Source: a virus. Taken from it: a stretch of 64,000 bases of DNA. Each line of letters begins with the position of its first letter. The first letter of the stretch is position 1. Position numbers and translations under genes: made by a program. The stretch spans positions 1 to 64,000 of the IMG/VR virus record IMGVR_UViG_3300023174_000159, one strand, 5' to 3'. Positions 1 to 8,785 of the stretch are shown here, piece after piece. The notes beneath the pieces are model-generated. The model ran no database searches. It worked only from the letters and a program-made list of their open reading frames with translations, and was not told where the DNA came from.

Positions 1-170
1 GAATTCTAATATAAGTGGAACTGCAAGTGTTGGATCTTTGAGTTCTGGTTCACATACAGTAACTGGGAATTCTAATATAAGTGGAACTGTCAAAATAGGA
101 GGCTCAACTACCGTAGTTGGATCTTTAAGTTCTGGTTCTCATACAATAACTGGAAATTCTAAAATTACAA
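1..170 (+). repeat. Imperfect tandem repeats in the fibre shaft
   Basis: The string GAATTCTAATATAAGTGGAA occurs at base 1 and again at base 67, and a related GGATCTTT(G/A)AGTTCTGGTT segment at 32 and 119. The units encode Gly/Ser/Thr-rich shaft repeats. The array probably extends to the left of the window. Confidence 0.7.
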
Positions 171-628
171 ATAGAATAGACACTGATGTAATTTATGCAA
201 ATACCTATTTAAATTTACCCAATGCAACAGAAGGCATAATAAATCTCATTTATCCAATCGGAAGTATATTTTTATCATTCACTAATACCGACCCATCTAT
301 CAGATTTACTGGAACTCAATGGACACAAGTGGCAAATGGGAGATTTATAGTTGGTGTTGGTACTGGCAATGATGGTATTCAAAATAGAACTTTTAATTCT
401 GGTAATAATACAAATGGGGAATATGATCATAAATTAACCATCGCTGAAATGCCAAGACATAATCATAATTACTCTTTGATAAATATAATTGGTAATGGTG
501 AGCGTGATAATAACTCACAAGCTGGTGAAAATTATAACACTACCGCAACAAGCAACACAGGTGGAGATGGATTTCATAACAATACACCTCCTGGGTTTGG
601 TTTGTATGTTTGGCAAAGAACATCATAA
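2..628 (+). CDS. Tail fibre/adhesin with gp10-type C-terminal domain (5' truncated)
   Basis: The reading frame is open to the left edge, so the N-terminus is missing. The visible start holds imperfect repeats rich in Gly, Ser and Thr (unit GNSNISGT...SLSSGSHTVT), as expected for a fibrous shaft. From about base 250 the protein matches the C-terminal domain found in phage baseplate and fibre proteins of the gp10 type: YPIGSIF near the start, a GRFIVGVG strand, the EMPRHNH metal-binding-type motif and a terminal PPGFGLYVWQRT. Such domains form the trimeric distal tip that contacts the host. The same domain ends the gene at 2312, with long identical DNA stretches. Virion location and receptor-binding role are inferred from the family. 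Confidence 0.75.
   Translation, partial: NSNISGTASVGSLSSGSHTVTGNSNISGTVKIGGSTTVVGSLSSGSHTITGNSKITNRIDTDVIYANTYLNLPNATEGIINLIYPIGSIFLSFTNTDPSIRFTGTQWTQVANGRFIVGVGTGNDGIQNRTFNSGNNTNGEYDHKLTIAEMPRHNHNYSLINIIGNGERDNNSQAGENYNTTATSNTGGDGFHNNTPPGFGLYVWQRTS
428..527 (+). repeat. Adhesin-tip DNA duplicated at 3956-4055 (copy 1)
   Basis: Two blocks of more than 35 bases each are identical to the corresponding part of the gene at 2312, for example AACCATCGCTGAAATGCCAA and GGTGAGCGTGATAATAACTC. The flanking parts of the two domains diverge much more. Confidence 0.8.
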
Positions 629-643
629 TAGAAATTTAATAAT

Positions 644-2284
644 ATGGCAAGTGTAGTAATATCAAAAATTAAAGTTAGAAGAGGAACCAACGCTCAAAGA
701 CAAAATATAGTATTGGATCAGGGGGAACTTGGGTATACAATTGATACAAATAGATTGTATATTGGAAATGGAACTTCATCTGGTGGTCTGGTGGTTGGTT
801 CTAAAATACATCCTCCGATATTTACAATTGGAGGATTAACATCTGTAATAGCTGAAATTGGAGACATAGTTTGGGCGAATGGAATTTTTTATCAACTGAT
901 ATATTCTAATTACACTGATTTAGCATCGTGGAAAGATGTAGGCGCGTTATTAAATTCATCATATTTTGAATATAATGGAAATAATGAAATAACCTTAAAA
1001 AATAACGTTGTAAAATTACAAAATTTAAATACTGAGGTTTCTGAACAATTTCAAGTACAAGTTGACAATTCATCAATCGAATATACTGGCGGAAATACAT
1101 TACGACTTAAAGATTTAGGTATTGGTAAGGAAAAATTGCAATCATATTCAGTTACTAATGATAAATTAGCTCCTAATGTTGTTGGTTCTGGTTTAACTGG
1201 AGGACAAGGAACCCCAATTACATTAAATTTTGATGAAACTTATTTTTATATTACTTCAGGTGGTAAATTAGCAATTATACCAGATACCATTTTAACTTTT
1301 GGTGATAATATAACAACTGTTAAAAATTTAACAGGTGGTATTTCAATTAAAACTAACTCTATAGATCAATTATACATCAAATCATCATCATTCGGTGGTG
1401 GATTGAGTGGAGGTAGTGGTAATTTTATCTCTATAAATGCTAATACTACAACATTTGGATTTAATTCCGCTTCACAACTCAAAATAAACACAAATTCAAT
1501 TGATGAAACCCTTATCAAGACGAGTATGTTTGGTAATGGATTGCAAGGTGGTAATGGAACCAAAGCAACTTTAAAAATTAATCCTAATCTTTTTACATAT
1601 AATGCAACAAGTGCATTAACATTATTAAGTGCTTCAATTGATAAAGATTATATTAACTTTGGGGCGTTTGGGAATGGATTAAAAGGTGGTAGTGGTCAAG
1701 TAATAGAATTAAAAGTCAAAGAAAATCTTTTTAATTTTGAAGTTGGAAAGTTAACATTATCTGCAAATTCTGTTACAGAACAATATATAAGTTCAGATGC
1801 TTTTCAATATGGCATACAAGGAGGGAACAGTCAAAAAATTTCTATAAATGCTACAACCAATTTTACATTTACAACAGCAAGTAAATTAGATCTCTCGCAA
1901 ATCACAAATGGCTCTACAAATGCAACGATAAGTTCTATAAATACTTTAGAAAATATAAGTTTAAGTAGTGGTGTGAGTTTTCCAAGAATATCATGGGATG
2001 ATTTTGGAAGAATAACAAATATTAAAACTTCCATTGTTGAAGTTTTAACTGGTCGTGGGGCTGTAACTGGCACAATAGCAGCAAGTAACTCACTTTCTTC
2101 AATTTTCAATGGATTTATTACAGAAGGACCGCAAATGGGAAATATCACAACATTCTCAGCAACAGATCATAATAACAACACTTACACGTTATCAAGTGCT
2201 GGATTTTTAGCATTCGATTCTGAAAATACAAGTCTATCTGGACAAAGATTAAAAAGATTTGCAATTCCAATATTTGCTTATTAA
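644..2284 (+). CDS. Tail fibre protein with Mtd-type N-terminal domain
   Basis: Residues 5-55 carry the pattern IKVRRGT...LDQGELGYTIDTNRLYIGNG, typical of the N-terminal domain of phage fibre proteins related to the major tropism determinant. The middle holds four to five repeats of roughly 46 residues, each starting with a loop such as FGGGLSGGSG, FGNGLQGGNG or FGNGLKGGSG and ending in an S(I/V)xxxYI segment, suggesting a repetitive trimeric beta shaft. No enzyme motif is seen. It sits between two genes with gp10-type tips. Virion attachment by the N-terminal domain is inferred; the ligand is unknown. Confidence 0.75.
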   Translation: MASVVISKIKVRRGTNAQRQNIVLDQGELGYTIDTNRLYIGNGTSSGGLVVGSKIHPPIFTIGGLTSVIAEIGDIVWANGIFYQLIYSNYTDLASWKDVGALLNSSYFEYNGNNEITLKNNVVKLQNLNTEVSEQFQVQVDNSSIEYTGGNTLRLKDLGIGKEKLQSYSVTNDKLAPNVVGSGLTGGQGTPITLNFDETYFYITSGGKLAIIPDTILTFGDNITTVKNLTGGISIKTNSIDQLYIKSSSFGGGLSGGSGNFISINANTTTFGFNSASQLKINTNSIDETLIKTSMFGNGLQGGNGTKATLKINPNLFTYNATSALTLLSASIDKDYINFGAFGNGLKGGSGQVIELKVKENLFNFEVGKLTLSANSVTEQYISSDAFQYGIQGGNSQKISINATTNFTFTTASKLDLSQITNGSTNATISSINTLENISLSSGVSFPRISWDDFGRITNIKTSIVEVLTGRGAVTGTIAASNSLSSIFNGFITEGPQMGNITTFSATDHNNNTYTLSSAGFLAFDSENTSLSGQRLKRFAIPIFAY

Positions 2285-2292
2285 TTTCATCA

Positions 2293-2300
2293 TATAAATA
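2293..2300 (+). promoter_or_regulatory. Late promoter TATAAATA
   Basis: Perfect T4-type late box, 11 bases before the ATG at 2312, in a 27-base intergenic gap. Here a short leader of about six bases is expected. Confidence 0.6.
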
Positions 2301-2311
2301 ATAATACTAAT

Positions 2312-4162
2312 ATGCCTAATTCAATAGAAATTTTCGAAAATACTTTACTTCAATTAATTACAAGACAAGGTACTGATAATGATAGAACCGATGTAATTTT
2401 AAAATCTGGAGAATTAGGATATACAACTGATACAAAACGATTATTTATTGGTGATGGAAGCACATACGGTGGTAATGTTGTAGGAAATAAATTTAGAGGA
2501 AATACTACAAACCTAACAACATTGGGAAGTGGGTTGATTGGAGATATTGCATATAAAACAGATGATAAAAGTATATATTCTATTTTATCGGGGGATGGAA
2601 CAAATCCAGCGGATTGGCAGAAAATAGGAGGTGTTTATACAGCCGCTGATGGAAGTATTCAAATAACGACAGATAATAAAATAAGTGTATTAAGCTTATC
2701 AGCAGGTACAATTTCCAGTGATTTGATGGGGCAATCTATCATTTTAAATTCAACAAATAGATTATCACTGTCTTCAACAATAACTACAAATTCAATTGTA
2801 ACTCAACAAAATACACAATATTTAAAACTTCCAGAATATTTGTCTATAAATTCCAACGAATATACCTTTCCAATAGGTGAATTAGGAAATAATAAATATT
2901 TAAAAACTGATGCTGTTGGAAGATTATCATGGAGTGGATTGGGTTCTAATGTTAATTATTTTACATACAACAGTGGTGGTATATTGCCTGTTGGTACTAT
3001 AATATCCACACTAACATCAACAAATTTAAATACAGATTGGGTGATTTGCAATGGTCAATCATTAGCTGGTGCAAATTATCGAGAATTATCAGCTGTAATA
3101 GGGAATACATATGGTGGGAATAGTGTTAATTTTAATGTTCCGAATTTAAACAATAGATTGTTATACGGTACAAGTTCAACTCCTTTCAATTCTACAAAAT
3201 ATACATTCACATCTGCAACAACAGCAGCTGCTTTGTCTGCACACCGATCATCATTATCAGCGGTTGGTGTTAACTTTTTCATAAAAGCAAAACCAGATAA
3301 AGTAATAAAAGGAACCTTTAGAGTTGAATCACCTTTAAATGTAACAGTAGATGGAACGAATAGAAACAGCACTAATATTCCAGCATTAACCACTCTTGAT
3401 AGTGATGTTGTGGTTTCTTTACCAACCAGTAACATTAATGTAAGTTCTCCATTAGGTATTACAAAAGGTGGAACAGATTATACTGGAACAAATGTAAGTA
3501 TTTTTGATGGAACTTTAAACATAACTGGTCCAACCAACACACTACAAGTTGATTCTCCTTTAAAATTAACAGTAGCAGGAGCTGATCAGACTGGAAATCC
3601 AATAAATCCATATATTAATAATCTTAAATTGCAACTGAATACAGCAAATGCAATAACATCAAATTATCCATTAACACTTACAGTGAATGGTGAGGATAAA
3701 TCAGGTCAGTATGTAGCTTTAGATACACCAAATCAAAATATTAGTATTGATTTGAATTTAAACAATTTTATGAATACGATATATCCAGTTGGTAGTATCT
3801 TATTTTCTATTGATGGTACAAATCCTCAAAGTAGATTTGGGGGAACTTGGGTGCAAATAGCAAGTGGTAGATTTATAGTTGGTGTTGGAGGTGGCAGTGA
3901 TGATAATAATCAGGTTAAAACATTCATAGCTAGAAATAATTCTGGAGAATATGAACATAAATTAACCATCGCTGAAATGCCAAGACATAATCACACATAC
4001 GACAAAATAGAAATAATTGGTAATGGTGAGCGTGATAATAACTCACAAGCTGGGGTATCATTTACATCAACTGCGACAAATTTCGTTGGTGGAGATGCAT
4101 ATCATAACAATACTCCTCCTGGGTTTGGTATGTATGCTTGGGAACGAACCGCATTAGCTTAA
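2312..4162 (+). CDS. Tail fibre/adhesin with Mtd-type, tail-collar and gp10-type domains
   Basis: Three recognisable parts in order. Residues 10-60 repeat the N-terminal domain of the gene at 644 (LKSGELGYTTDTKRLFIGDG). Residues about 220-300 match the phage tail-collar domain (LPVGTIISTL, WVICNGQSL, YGGNSVNFNVPNL). Residues about 490-616 are the gp10-type C-terminal domain (YPVGSILFS, GRFIVGVGGG, EMPRHNH, PPGFGMYAWERT), shared with the truncated gene at the window edge. The last part is almost certainly an exposed adhesin tip. A two-tip architecture suggests a long fibre or baseplate-linked fibre; which T4 gene it replaces is unclear. Confidence 0.78.
   Translation: MPNSIEIFENTLLQLITRQGTDNDRTDVILKSGELGYTTDTKRLFIGDGSTYGGNVVGNKFRGNTTNLTTLGSGLIGDIAYKTDDKSIYSILSGDGTNPADWQKIGGVYTAADGSIQITTDNKISVLSLSAGTISSDLMGQSIILNSTNRLSLSSTITTNSIVTQQNTQYLKLPEYLSINSNEYTFPIGELGNNKYLKTDAVGRLSWSGLGSNVNYFTYNSGGILPVGTIISTLTSTNLNTDWVICNGQSLAGANYRELSAVIGNTYGGNSVNFNVPNLNNRLLYGTSSTPFNSTKYTFTSATTAAALSAHRSSLSAVGVNFFIKAKPDKVIKGTFRVESPLNVTVDGTNRNSTNIPALTTLDSDVVVSLPTSNINVSSPLGITKGGTDYTGTNVSIFDGTLNITGPTNTLQVDSPLKLTVAGADQTGNPINPYINNLKLQLNTANAITSNYPLTLTVNGEDKSGQYVALDTPNQNISIDLNLNNFMNTIYPVGSILFSIDGTNPQSRFGGTWVQIASGRFIVGVGGGSDDNNQVKTFIARNNSGEYEHKLTIAEMPRHNHTYDKIEIIGNGERDNNSQAGVSFTSTATNFVGGDAYHNNTPPGFGMYAWERTALA
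3956..4055 (+). repeat. Adhesin-tip DNA duplicated at 428-527 (copy 2)
   Basis: Partner of the copy at 428-527. The identity is confined to the EMPRHNH and GERDNNSQAG part of the tip domain, indicating recent gene conversion or strong constraint at DNA level. Confidence 0.8.
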
Positions 4163-4168
4163 TAACCA

Positions 4169-4996
4169 ATGCCGTTACCAACTGATATTTTATTACCAGG
4201 AAATGCTAAATTTCTTAGTTTTGTTGATCCAAAATTAAGATTAAATCCTCATTATGATATAGTGTGGAGTTTTCAAATAGCATTAACAGGAACCGAACAT
4301 GCTTTTTCTACTTTTTTAATTAATGATAGTAATTTTATTTCAAACCAAGGTCATTACTTGGGGCTTCCAATAGATATCAATGCTATAACCACTGAATTGT
4401 TTATACCTATTTCAACTGAATCTGGAGAATATATAACAACACAATCAGCATTATCCACAGCATTGCTTAGTATATCTTTTGATACCACTGGATTCAATGC
4501 ATTATCAACACCATTCAGAGAAGGATTACTTAAATCTCAAATTAAAAAGAATAGTATAACAATAAGAGATGATAATCAAGCAGTAATATATCACAATGCA
4601 TTGTCCGCACTTGGTCTTTCTGCAACTGCAACTACTTTTGTCATGACATCTACACAAAGATATTGGCAAACTTTGAGATTTAGATTATCCAACTTGGGTT
4701 CAAAATTAGATATTGATTTGAAACGTGATGTGGAATATACAACAATACTTTCACTTCCTTTGAATATTTCAATGAGAAATGAAAGTCAAACATATGTAGG
4801 ATTTTCATTCGCATCCCCAGTATCATCAAGTATATCTCAACCACTATCATCCACTTTATTTTTAAATAATTTTCATATTCAAGGAAACACATCAGAACCA
4901 ACTTATGAAATTATAGATAATATTCCATTTGTGATTGATACAGATCCACAATATGAAATTTTTAATAATAATTTAATTATTGCTCCTAAAGAATAA
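4169..4996 (+). CDS. Putative virion protein, possible lectin-like beta sandwich
   Basis: I do not recognise the family with certainty. The protein follows the fibre gene after six bases, so it is probably co-transcribed. It begins with a segment typical of concanavalin-A-like folds: a WSFQIALTG strand, a FSTFLIND strand, then a SISFDTTGFNALST strand resembling the SFDT motif of L-type lectins, and a later MRNESQTYVGFSFASP strand near the end. No signal peptide or membrane segment. A sugar-binding accessory of the tail is a reasonable guess, not established. Confidence 0.5.
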   Translation: MPLPTDILLPGNAKFLSFVDPKLRLNPHYDIVWSFQIALTGTEHAFSTFLINDSNFISNQGHYLGLPIDINAITTELFIPISTESGEYITTQSALSTALLSISFDTTGFNALSTPFREGLLKSQIKKNSITIRDDNQAVIYHNALSALGLSATATTFVMTSTQRYWQTLRFRLSNLGSKLDIDLKRDVEYTTILSLPLNISMRNESQTYVGFSFASPVSSSISQPLSSTLFLNNFHIQGNTSEPTYEIIDNIPFVIDTDPQYEIFNNNLIIAPKE

Positions 4997-5063
4997 TATA
5001 TTATAATGAATTATTTTAATATTGATAAACAATTAAAAAAACCTACTAAATCAGTTTGATGCT

Positions 5064-5966
5064 ATGACAGTTTATAAAATTTACATAGCCGCTAATCGTG
5101 GCGTTTATAACGTTAATACGGATACAGATATAACAGCAACCCTAACGGCTTGTGTTGGTTCTGAAATTTATCTAGTATATGAGATGGATAGTGAGTGGAT
5201 AGCTCATTATAGTTGGACTAGTGTTGACTTTACAAGTACATATGTTACCAACCCCCTAGGGATAACACAGGTACAAGAGGATGTGCCAATTGTAGCAAAT
5301 TTGGGTGGTGCTATTGGAGATAGTGAAGCAATAATTCCAGGTGGTTATGGTGAAGGTTATGTTATTATTGATCCCCCACCTTCTACCATACCTCATGCTG
5401 GTAGTCGAGGAAATTTTATAGCTGATTCAGTAGGTACGTGGCGTATACCACAGGTTCGATGGAATTTTGACGGATATCCAGATCCAGAATTTCCAGGACC
5501 GCCAACCCCAGCATCTGGTGATATATATCCTAATATTGCTATCACAGTTGAAGATTGTGGTGAAGGCGGTGGTGGAGGTAACACAACAACTACTAGCACA
5601 ACAACTACAACAACCACGACACCTAGCCCCAGCGCAACGACTACAACACCCAGTCCCAGTGCAACAACTACAACATGTCCTCCATGTCCTCCTTGTCCTA
5701 GCACCACGACAACTCTTTTACCAACAACTCTTCCAAATCCTCCAATAGATCCAGTAACACCAGCTATATTAAGTTCTATACCATCTACAAATTCTGTTAG
5801 AACCATAACATTAGTCGATCCAATATATCCATTATCATCTGATGTTGTTTTAACAACAACAACTACGACAACAACGACTACGACAACTACTACATCAATT
5901 CCAGTTTTGATATCATCGACGACGTTTGAACCTTGTGATACCAATTGTAATAAATTGAACTATTAA
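5064..5966 (+). CDS. Threonine-rich mucin-like virion protein, copy 1
   Basis: About 165 N-terminal residues form a folded-looking domain starting MTVYKIYIAANRGVYN and containing LTACVGSEIYLVYEMD. It is followed by a low-complexity region with long Thr runs, PSPSATTTT units and a CPPCPPCPS segment, then a conserved linker (VRTITLVDPIYPLSSDVVL), another run of about 14 Thr, and a tail with CDTNCNKLNY. The next gene is a paralogue with the same plan. Thr/Pro/Ser arrays like these are classic O-glycosylation substrates, and a glycosyltransferase gene lies 0.8 kb downstream. Virion location is inferred from the fibre-gene context. No signal peptide. Confidence 0.7.
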   Translation: MTVYKIYIAANRGVYNVNTDTDITATLTACVGSEIYLVYEMDSEWIAHYSWTSVDFTSTYVTNPLGITQVQEDVPIVANLGGAIGDSEAIIPGGYGEGYVIIDPPPSTIPHAGSRGNFIADSVGTWRIPQVRWNFDGYPDPEFPGPPTPASGDIYPNIAITVEDCGEGGGGGNTTTTSTTTTTTTTPSPSATTTTPSPSATTTTCPPCPPCPSTTTTLLPTTLPNPPIDPVTPAILSSIPSTNSVRTITLVDPIYPLSSDVVLTTTTTTTTTTTTTTSIPVLISSTTFEPCDTNCNKLNY

Positions 5967-5983
5967 CAAACAACCACAATTAT

Positions 5984-6796
5984 ATGACAATTTATGGAAT
6001 TTATGTGTCCGCTCAGATCGGAGTTCGATCTCCTACGACTGATACAAATATAACACAAACCTTAACAGCTTGTGTTGATTCTGAAATTTATGCAGTATTA
6101 GATTTAAATGAGGAATATGCAATCCACCACCCTAGTCCTGGTGATGAATATACAACGTTATTTTATACAGATACTTTTGGAAATCCTCAAGTAGATGCTG
6201 ATAGCGGAATTGGCGATATATCAACACTAATTGGAGTACCCTATCCTTTTTTTGGATCTACTGGAGGCTTTATTGCAAATATAGTAGGTACGTGGAATAT
6301 ATCTGATATATTCTGGAATTTTGACAATAGGGGATCTGGTAACATATACCCCAATATTAATATTGAAATTTCAGATTGTAATACCACTACTACCACAACA
6401 CAAGCTCCAACCACTACTACAACAACTACAACAACAACTACACCTAGTCCCAGTGCAACGACTACAACACCTAGTCCCAGTGCAACCACTACTACCACTA
6501 CTACTACTACTACTACTACCACTACTACTACAACTACCACATCTTCACCATACGCAGTTCACACCTCCCAACCCCCACCAATTATTGAACCTTCAATTCC
6601 AGCATCTTTAGAACCTATAATTTCTACAAATTCTCCTAGAACTATAATTTTAGTCGATCCAGTATATCCATTATCATCTGATGTTGTTTTAACAACAACT
6701 ACGACAACAACTTCTACGACAACAACTTCTACGACAACAACTACTCTATCACCAATATTAAAATGCGAACCAGATTGCAATAAATTGGGGTATTAA
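5984..6796 (+). CDS. Threonine-rich mucin-like virion protein, copy 2
   Basis: Paralogue of the preceding gene: N-terminal domain starting MTIYGIYVSAQIGVRS with LTACVDSEIYAVLDLN, then Thr runs broken by PSPSATTTTPSPSATTTT, then the same linker motif (PRTIILVDPVYPLSSDVVL), a second Thr-rich tract and the tail CEPDCNKLGY. The longest Thr run is encoded by nearly pure ACT/ACC codons. The two tandem copies differ mainly in Thr-run length. Likely a surface-exposed, glycosylatable decoration of tail or head; function not known. Confidence 0.7.
   Translation: MTIYGIYVSAQIGVRSPTTDTNITQTLTACVDSEIYAVLDLNEEYAIHHPSPGDEYTTLFYTDTFGNPQVDADSGIGDISTLIGVPYPFFGSTGGFIANIVGTWNISDIFWNFDNRGSGNIYPNINIEISDCNTTTTTTQAPTTTTTTTTTTTPSPSATTTTPSPSATTTTTTTTTTTTTTTTTTTSSPYAVHTSQPPPIIEPSIPASLEPIISTNSPRTIILVDPVYPLSSDVVLTTTTTTTSTTTTSTTTTTLSPILKCEPDCNKLGY
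6481..6541 (+). repeat. ACT/ACC trinucleotide microsatellite
   Basis: About 20 consecutive Thr codons, mostly ACT, in the second Thr-rich gene. Slippage by whole triplets would change the length of the Thr run without breaking the frame. Confidence 0.85.
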
Positions 6797-6802
6797 TAAA
6801 TA
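6797..6802 (+). promoter_or_regulatory. Late promoter box TAAATA
   Basis: TAAATA seven bases before the ATG at 6810, just after the stop of the Thr-rich gene. Confidence 0.5.
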
Positions 6803-6809
6803 TGTCAAT

Positions 6810-7739
6810 ATGAGAAAATTGACGATTGGAATGGCAACTTATGATGATTATGATGGTGTGTATTTTACAATCCAATCAATTAGAATGTTTCATAAAGAAG
6901 TGTTAAATGACATTGAATTTGTAATAATTGATAACAATCCATCTGGTAATCATGCAAAACCAATCAGAGAATTAACTGATTGGGTAAAAGAACCAATTCA
7001 ATATTTTCCATTTATTAAATTTAAATCAACAACTGTAAAAAATAAAGTTTTTGAAGTAGCTGATACACCATATGTAATGTGTATTGATAGCCATGTTATG
7101 TTAGAACCAGGATGTTTAAAAAAATTAATAGATTTTTATGATGCTGGTCTTGATGATAACAATTTATTACAAGGCCCACTTATTTATGATGATCTATTAA
7201 ACATATCAACACACTTTGATTTGAAATGGAGCGGTCATATGTGGGGAACTTGGGCTACTGATGATAGAGGAAAGGACATAAACTCAATACCATTTGAAAT
7301 TCCAGCCCAAGGAATGGGATTATTTTCATGTAGAAAATCCGCTTGGTTGGGTTTTAACAAAGAATTTCGTGGATTTGGGGGTGAAGAAGGCTATATCCAT
7401 GAAAAATATAGAAAAAATGGTAAAAAAACACTTTGTTTACCATTTTTAAAATGGCTTCATAGATTTGGAAGACCTGCTGGGGTTCCGTATGTCAACGATT
7501 TAAAGGATCGTTTTAGAAATTATATGATTGGGTTTGCAGAGCTTGATTTAGACACTACAGAATTAAAAAATCACTTCAGTAATGCTATATCTAAAGAAGA
7601 TATTGATTCTATAGAACAGGAAAGTATTGTTTTAAAGAAAGAATTAGATAAACTTACAAATCCAACCATGGTTATCATGAGTCCTGATAATACTCTTCAG
7701 GACAAAATACCCAAATTGATTTCAGTATCTACATCATGA
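6810..7739 (+). CDS. GT-A glycosyltransferase, polypeptide GalNAc-transferase-like
   Basis: The N-terminus (LTIGMATYDDYDGVYFTIQS, then FVIIDNNPSG) is a GT-A nucleotide-sugar fold. The metal motif near residue 91 is DSHV, the DxH form typical of polypeptide GalNAc-transferases rather than the usual DxD. Downstream features also fit that family: AQGMGLFSCRKSAW, then GFGGEEGYIHEKYR (compare the WGGEN region) near residue 190 and WLHRFGRP near 215, which could supply the third metal ligand. It lies directly after two Thr-rich genes, so these are the obvious protein acceptors. Family assignment beyond GT-A and the substrate are inference. Confidence 0.75.
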   Translation: MRKLTIGMATYDDYDGVYFTIQSIRMFHKEVLNDIEFVIIDNNPSGNHAKPIRELTDWVKEPIQYFPFIKFKSTTVKNKVFEVADTPYVMCIDSHVMLEPGCLKKLIDFYDAGLDDNNLLQGPLIYDDLLNISTHFDLKWSGHMWGTWATDDRGKDINSIPFEIPAQGMGLFSCRKSAWLGFNKEFRGFGGEEGYIHEKYRKNGKKTLCLPFLKWLHRFGRPAGVPYVNDLKDRFRNYMIGFAELDLDTTELKNHFSNAISKEDIDSIEQESIVLKKELDKLTNPTMVIMSPDNTLQDKIPKLISVSTS

Positions 7740-7936
7740 AGCATTGCTGGATAGCGTTCTTCAATATAATGGTCAATTGCAACAGGCTTTAAAAAATTAT
7801 CAACATTTAAGTTTAATTGTTCTGCTTTTTCTTGAATAAAGTTTAGTGCTTCCACTAAACAAGCCCATCTTGCAAAGGAAACGCTACTCATTTCCTCAAC
7901 CACATCATTTTTTCTTTCGATTGTTATTTTGTTCAT
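7697..7936 (-). CDS. Small hypothetical protein
   Basis: 79 residues, acidic and helix-rich, not recognised. Its 3' end overlaps the glycosyltransferase gene by 43 bases on the opposite strand. It ends in TGA and sits nine bases downstream of a zinc-ribbon membrane-protein gene, with which it is probably co-transcribed. Confidence 0.55.
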   Translation of the reverse strand: MNKITIERKNDVVEEMSSVSFARWACLVEALNFIQEKAEQLNLNVDNFLKPVAIDHYIEERYPAMLHDVDTEINLGILS

Positions 7937-7945
7937 GCTATGATA

Positions 7946-8419
7946 TTAATCTAGTTTTTTATTAATCAAATTTTCAAAAATTGTATTGTTATCTGATGGT
8001 TGTGAGACTAATATACTATCGTAACTTACAAAAATTTTGTATTTTTCTTTACAATGTTTGCATTCTGTTAAATTTTCAGAATTTGGAAGTAAAATTCCGT
8101 TAAATAATTCACCATTGCAGCTGCAAGGTATGCTTACAACCTGTTCATCTAAAAATGTTTCATATTCTTGAATAACTTCATCTTTTTCAGATATTAAATC
8201 AAACAAACGTTGATTATCTTGATCAAATTTATCATTATTTTCAATAGGTTTATTATTAGTTACAATAGCATGAATTCCTATAAGTAAAAATATCAAAGAA
8301 AATAGAATAAAAAATGAACTTTGAAATGGTATTGATGAAAAACTCAAACCATATGAAAATGCAAGCGAAAACAGTATTCCTACGACACTAGGAAACAAAT
8401 AAATTTTAATATTACTCAT
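7946..8419 (-). CDS. Membrane protein with cytoplasmic zinc ribbon
   Basis: 157 residues. Two hydrophobic helices near the N-terminus (YLFPSVVGILFSLAFSYGL and SSFFILFSLIFLLIGIHAIV) are followed by a charged linker and a CSC...CKHC cysteine arrangement resembling a zinc ribbon. I chose the ATG at 8419, which overlaps the stop of the upstream gene (ATGAGTAA) and gives MSNIKIYLF. The hairpin topology would place the ribbon in the cytoplasm. Role unknown; superinfection exclusion or host take-over are possibilities without direct evidence. Confidence 0.65.
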   Translation of the reverse strand: MSNIKIYLFPSVVGILFSLAFSYGLSFSSIPFQSSFFILFSLIFLLIGIHAIVTNNKPIENNDKFDQDNQRLFDLISEKDEVIQEYETFLDEQVVSIPCSCNGELFNGILLPNSENLTECKHCKEKYKIFVSYDSILVSQPSDNNTIFENLINKKLD

Positions 8420-8774
8420 CATCAACGTCCATTTTACCACCTATGCTTTGTTTGTCAAGAATGTTATCTACATTTCTAAAAAGATACATGACTAATTTAT
8501 CCATATTTTCTTTTAATTTAGCTAATTCCTTTTTATCTTTGATATTATTAGATTCTAACAATGGCTCTATGATTTTTGAAGCTTTTATAGCATTTTCAAC
8601 TATGTTTCCGAAGCATATAGGCAAATCATGCATTTCATATGGTAATGATTTTTGAGAATTGTGGTTTTCTTTCTCTTCTTTTTTAAGTTTTTTGAAATTT
8701 TCAACATTATCAAAATCAAAATTGATATTTGCTGATAAAAAACCTGTAGAATATGGAGAATCTTTGCTTCGCAT
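8412..8774 (-). CDS. Hypothetical protein
   Basis: 120 residues, starting MRSKDSPYSTGF and ending in an acidic DVDDE. I set the start at 8774, much later than the longest open frame, because a GATAAATA box lies exactly five bases upstream and because the longer frame would run antisense through the gene at 8809. The C-terminal half is helical and charged (KKELAKLKENMDKL). No family recognised. Confidence 0.65.
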   Translation of the reverse strand: MRSKDSPYSTGFLSANINFDFDNVENFKKLKKEEKENHNSQKSLPYEMHDLPICFGNIVENAIKASKIIEPLLESNNIKDKKELAKLKENMDKLVMYLFRNVDNILDKQSIGGKMDVDDE

Positions 8775-8779
8775 ATTAT

Positions 8780-8785
8780 TATTTA
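8780..8785 (-). promoter_or_regulatory. Late promoter box TAAATA (reverse)
   Basis: Reads GATAAATA then five bases then the ATG at 8774. Diverges from the box at 8798; the two start codons are only 34 bases apart. Confidence 0.75.

Noticed and set aside
644-4162. Diversity-generating retroelement, suggested by the Mtd-type N-terminal domains
   Set aside because: No reverse transcriptase and no template/variable repeat pair is visible in the window.
5006-5059. 17-codon frame between the genes at 4169 and 5064
   Set aside because: Too short to support, no promoter box or conserved motif; left out of the feature list.
5393-5944. Val-rich open frame on the - strand opposite the first Thr-rich gene
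   Set aside because: It is the complement of Thr codons (ACN read as GTN-type repeats). No promoter or independent start signal.
6241-6780. Two Val-rich open frames on the - strand opposite the second Thr-rich gene
   Set aside because: Same artefact of Thr repeats read backwards.
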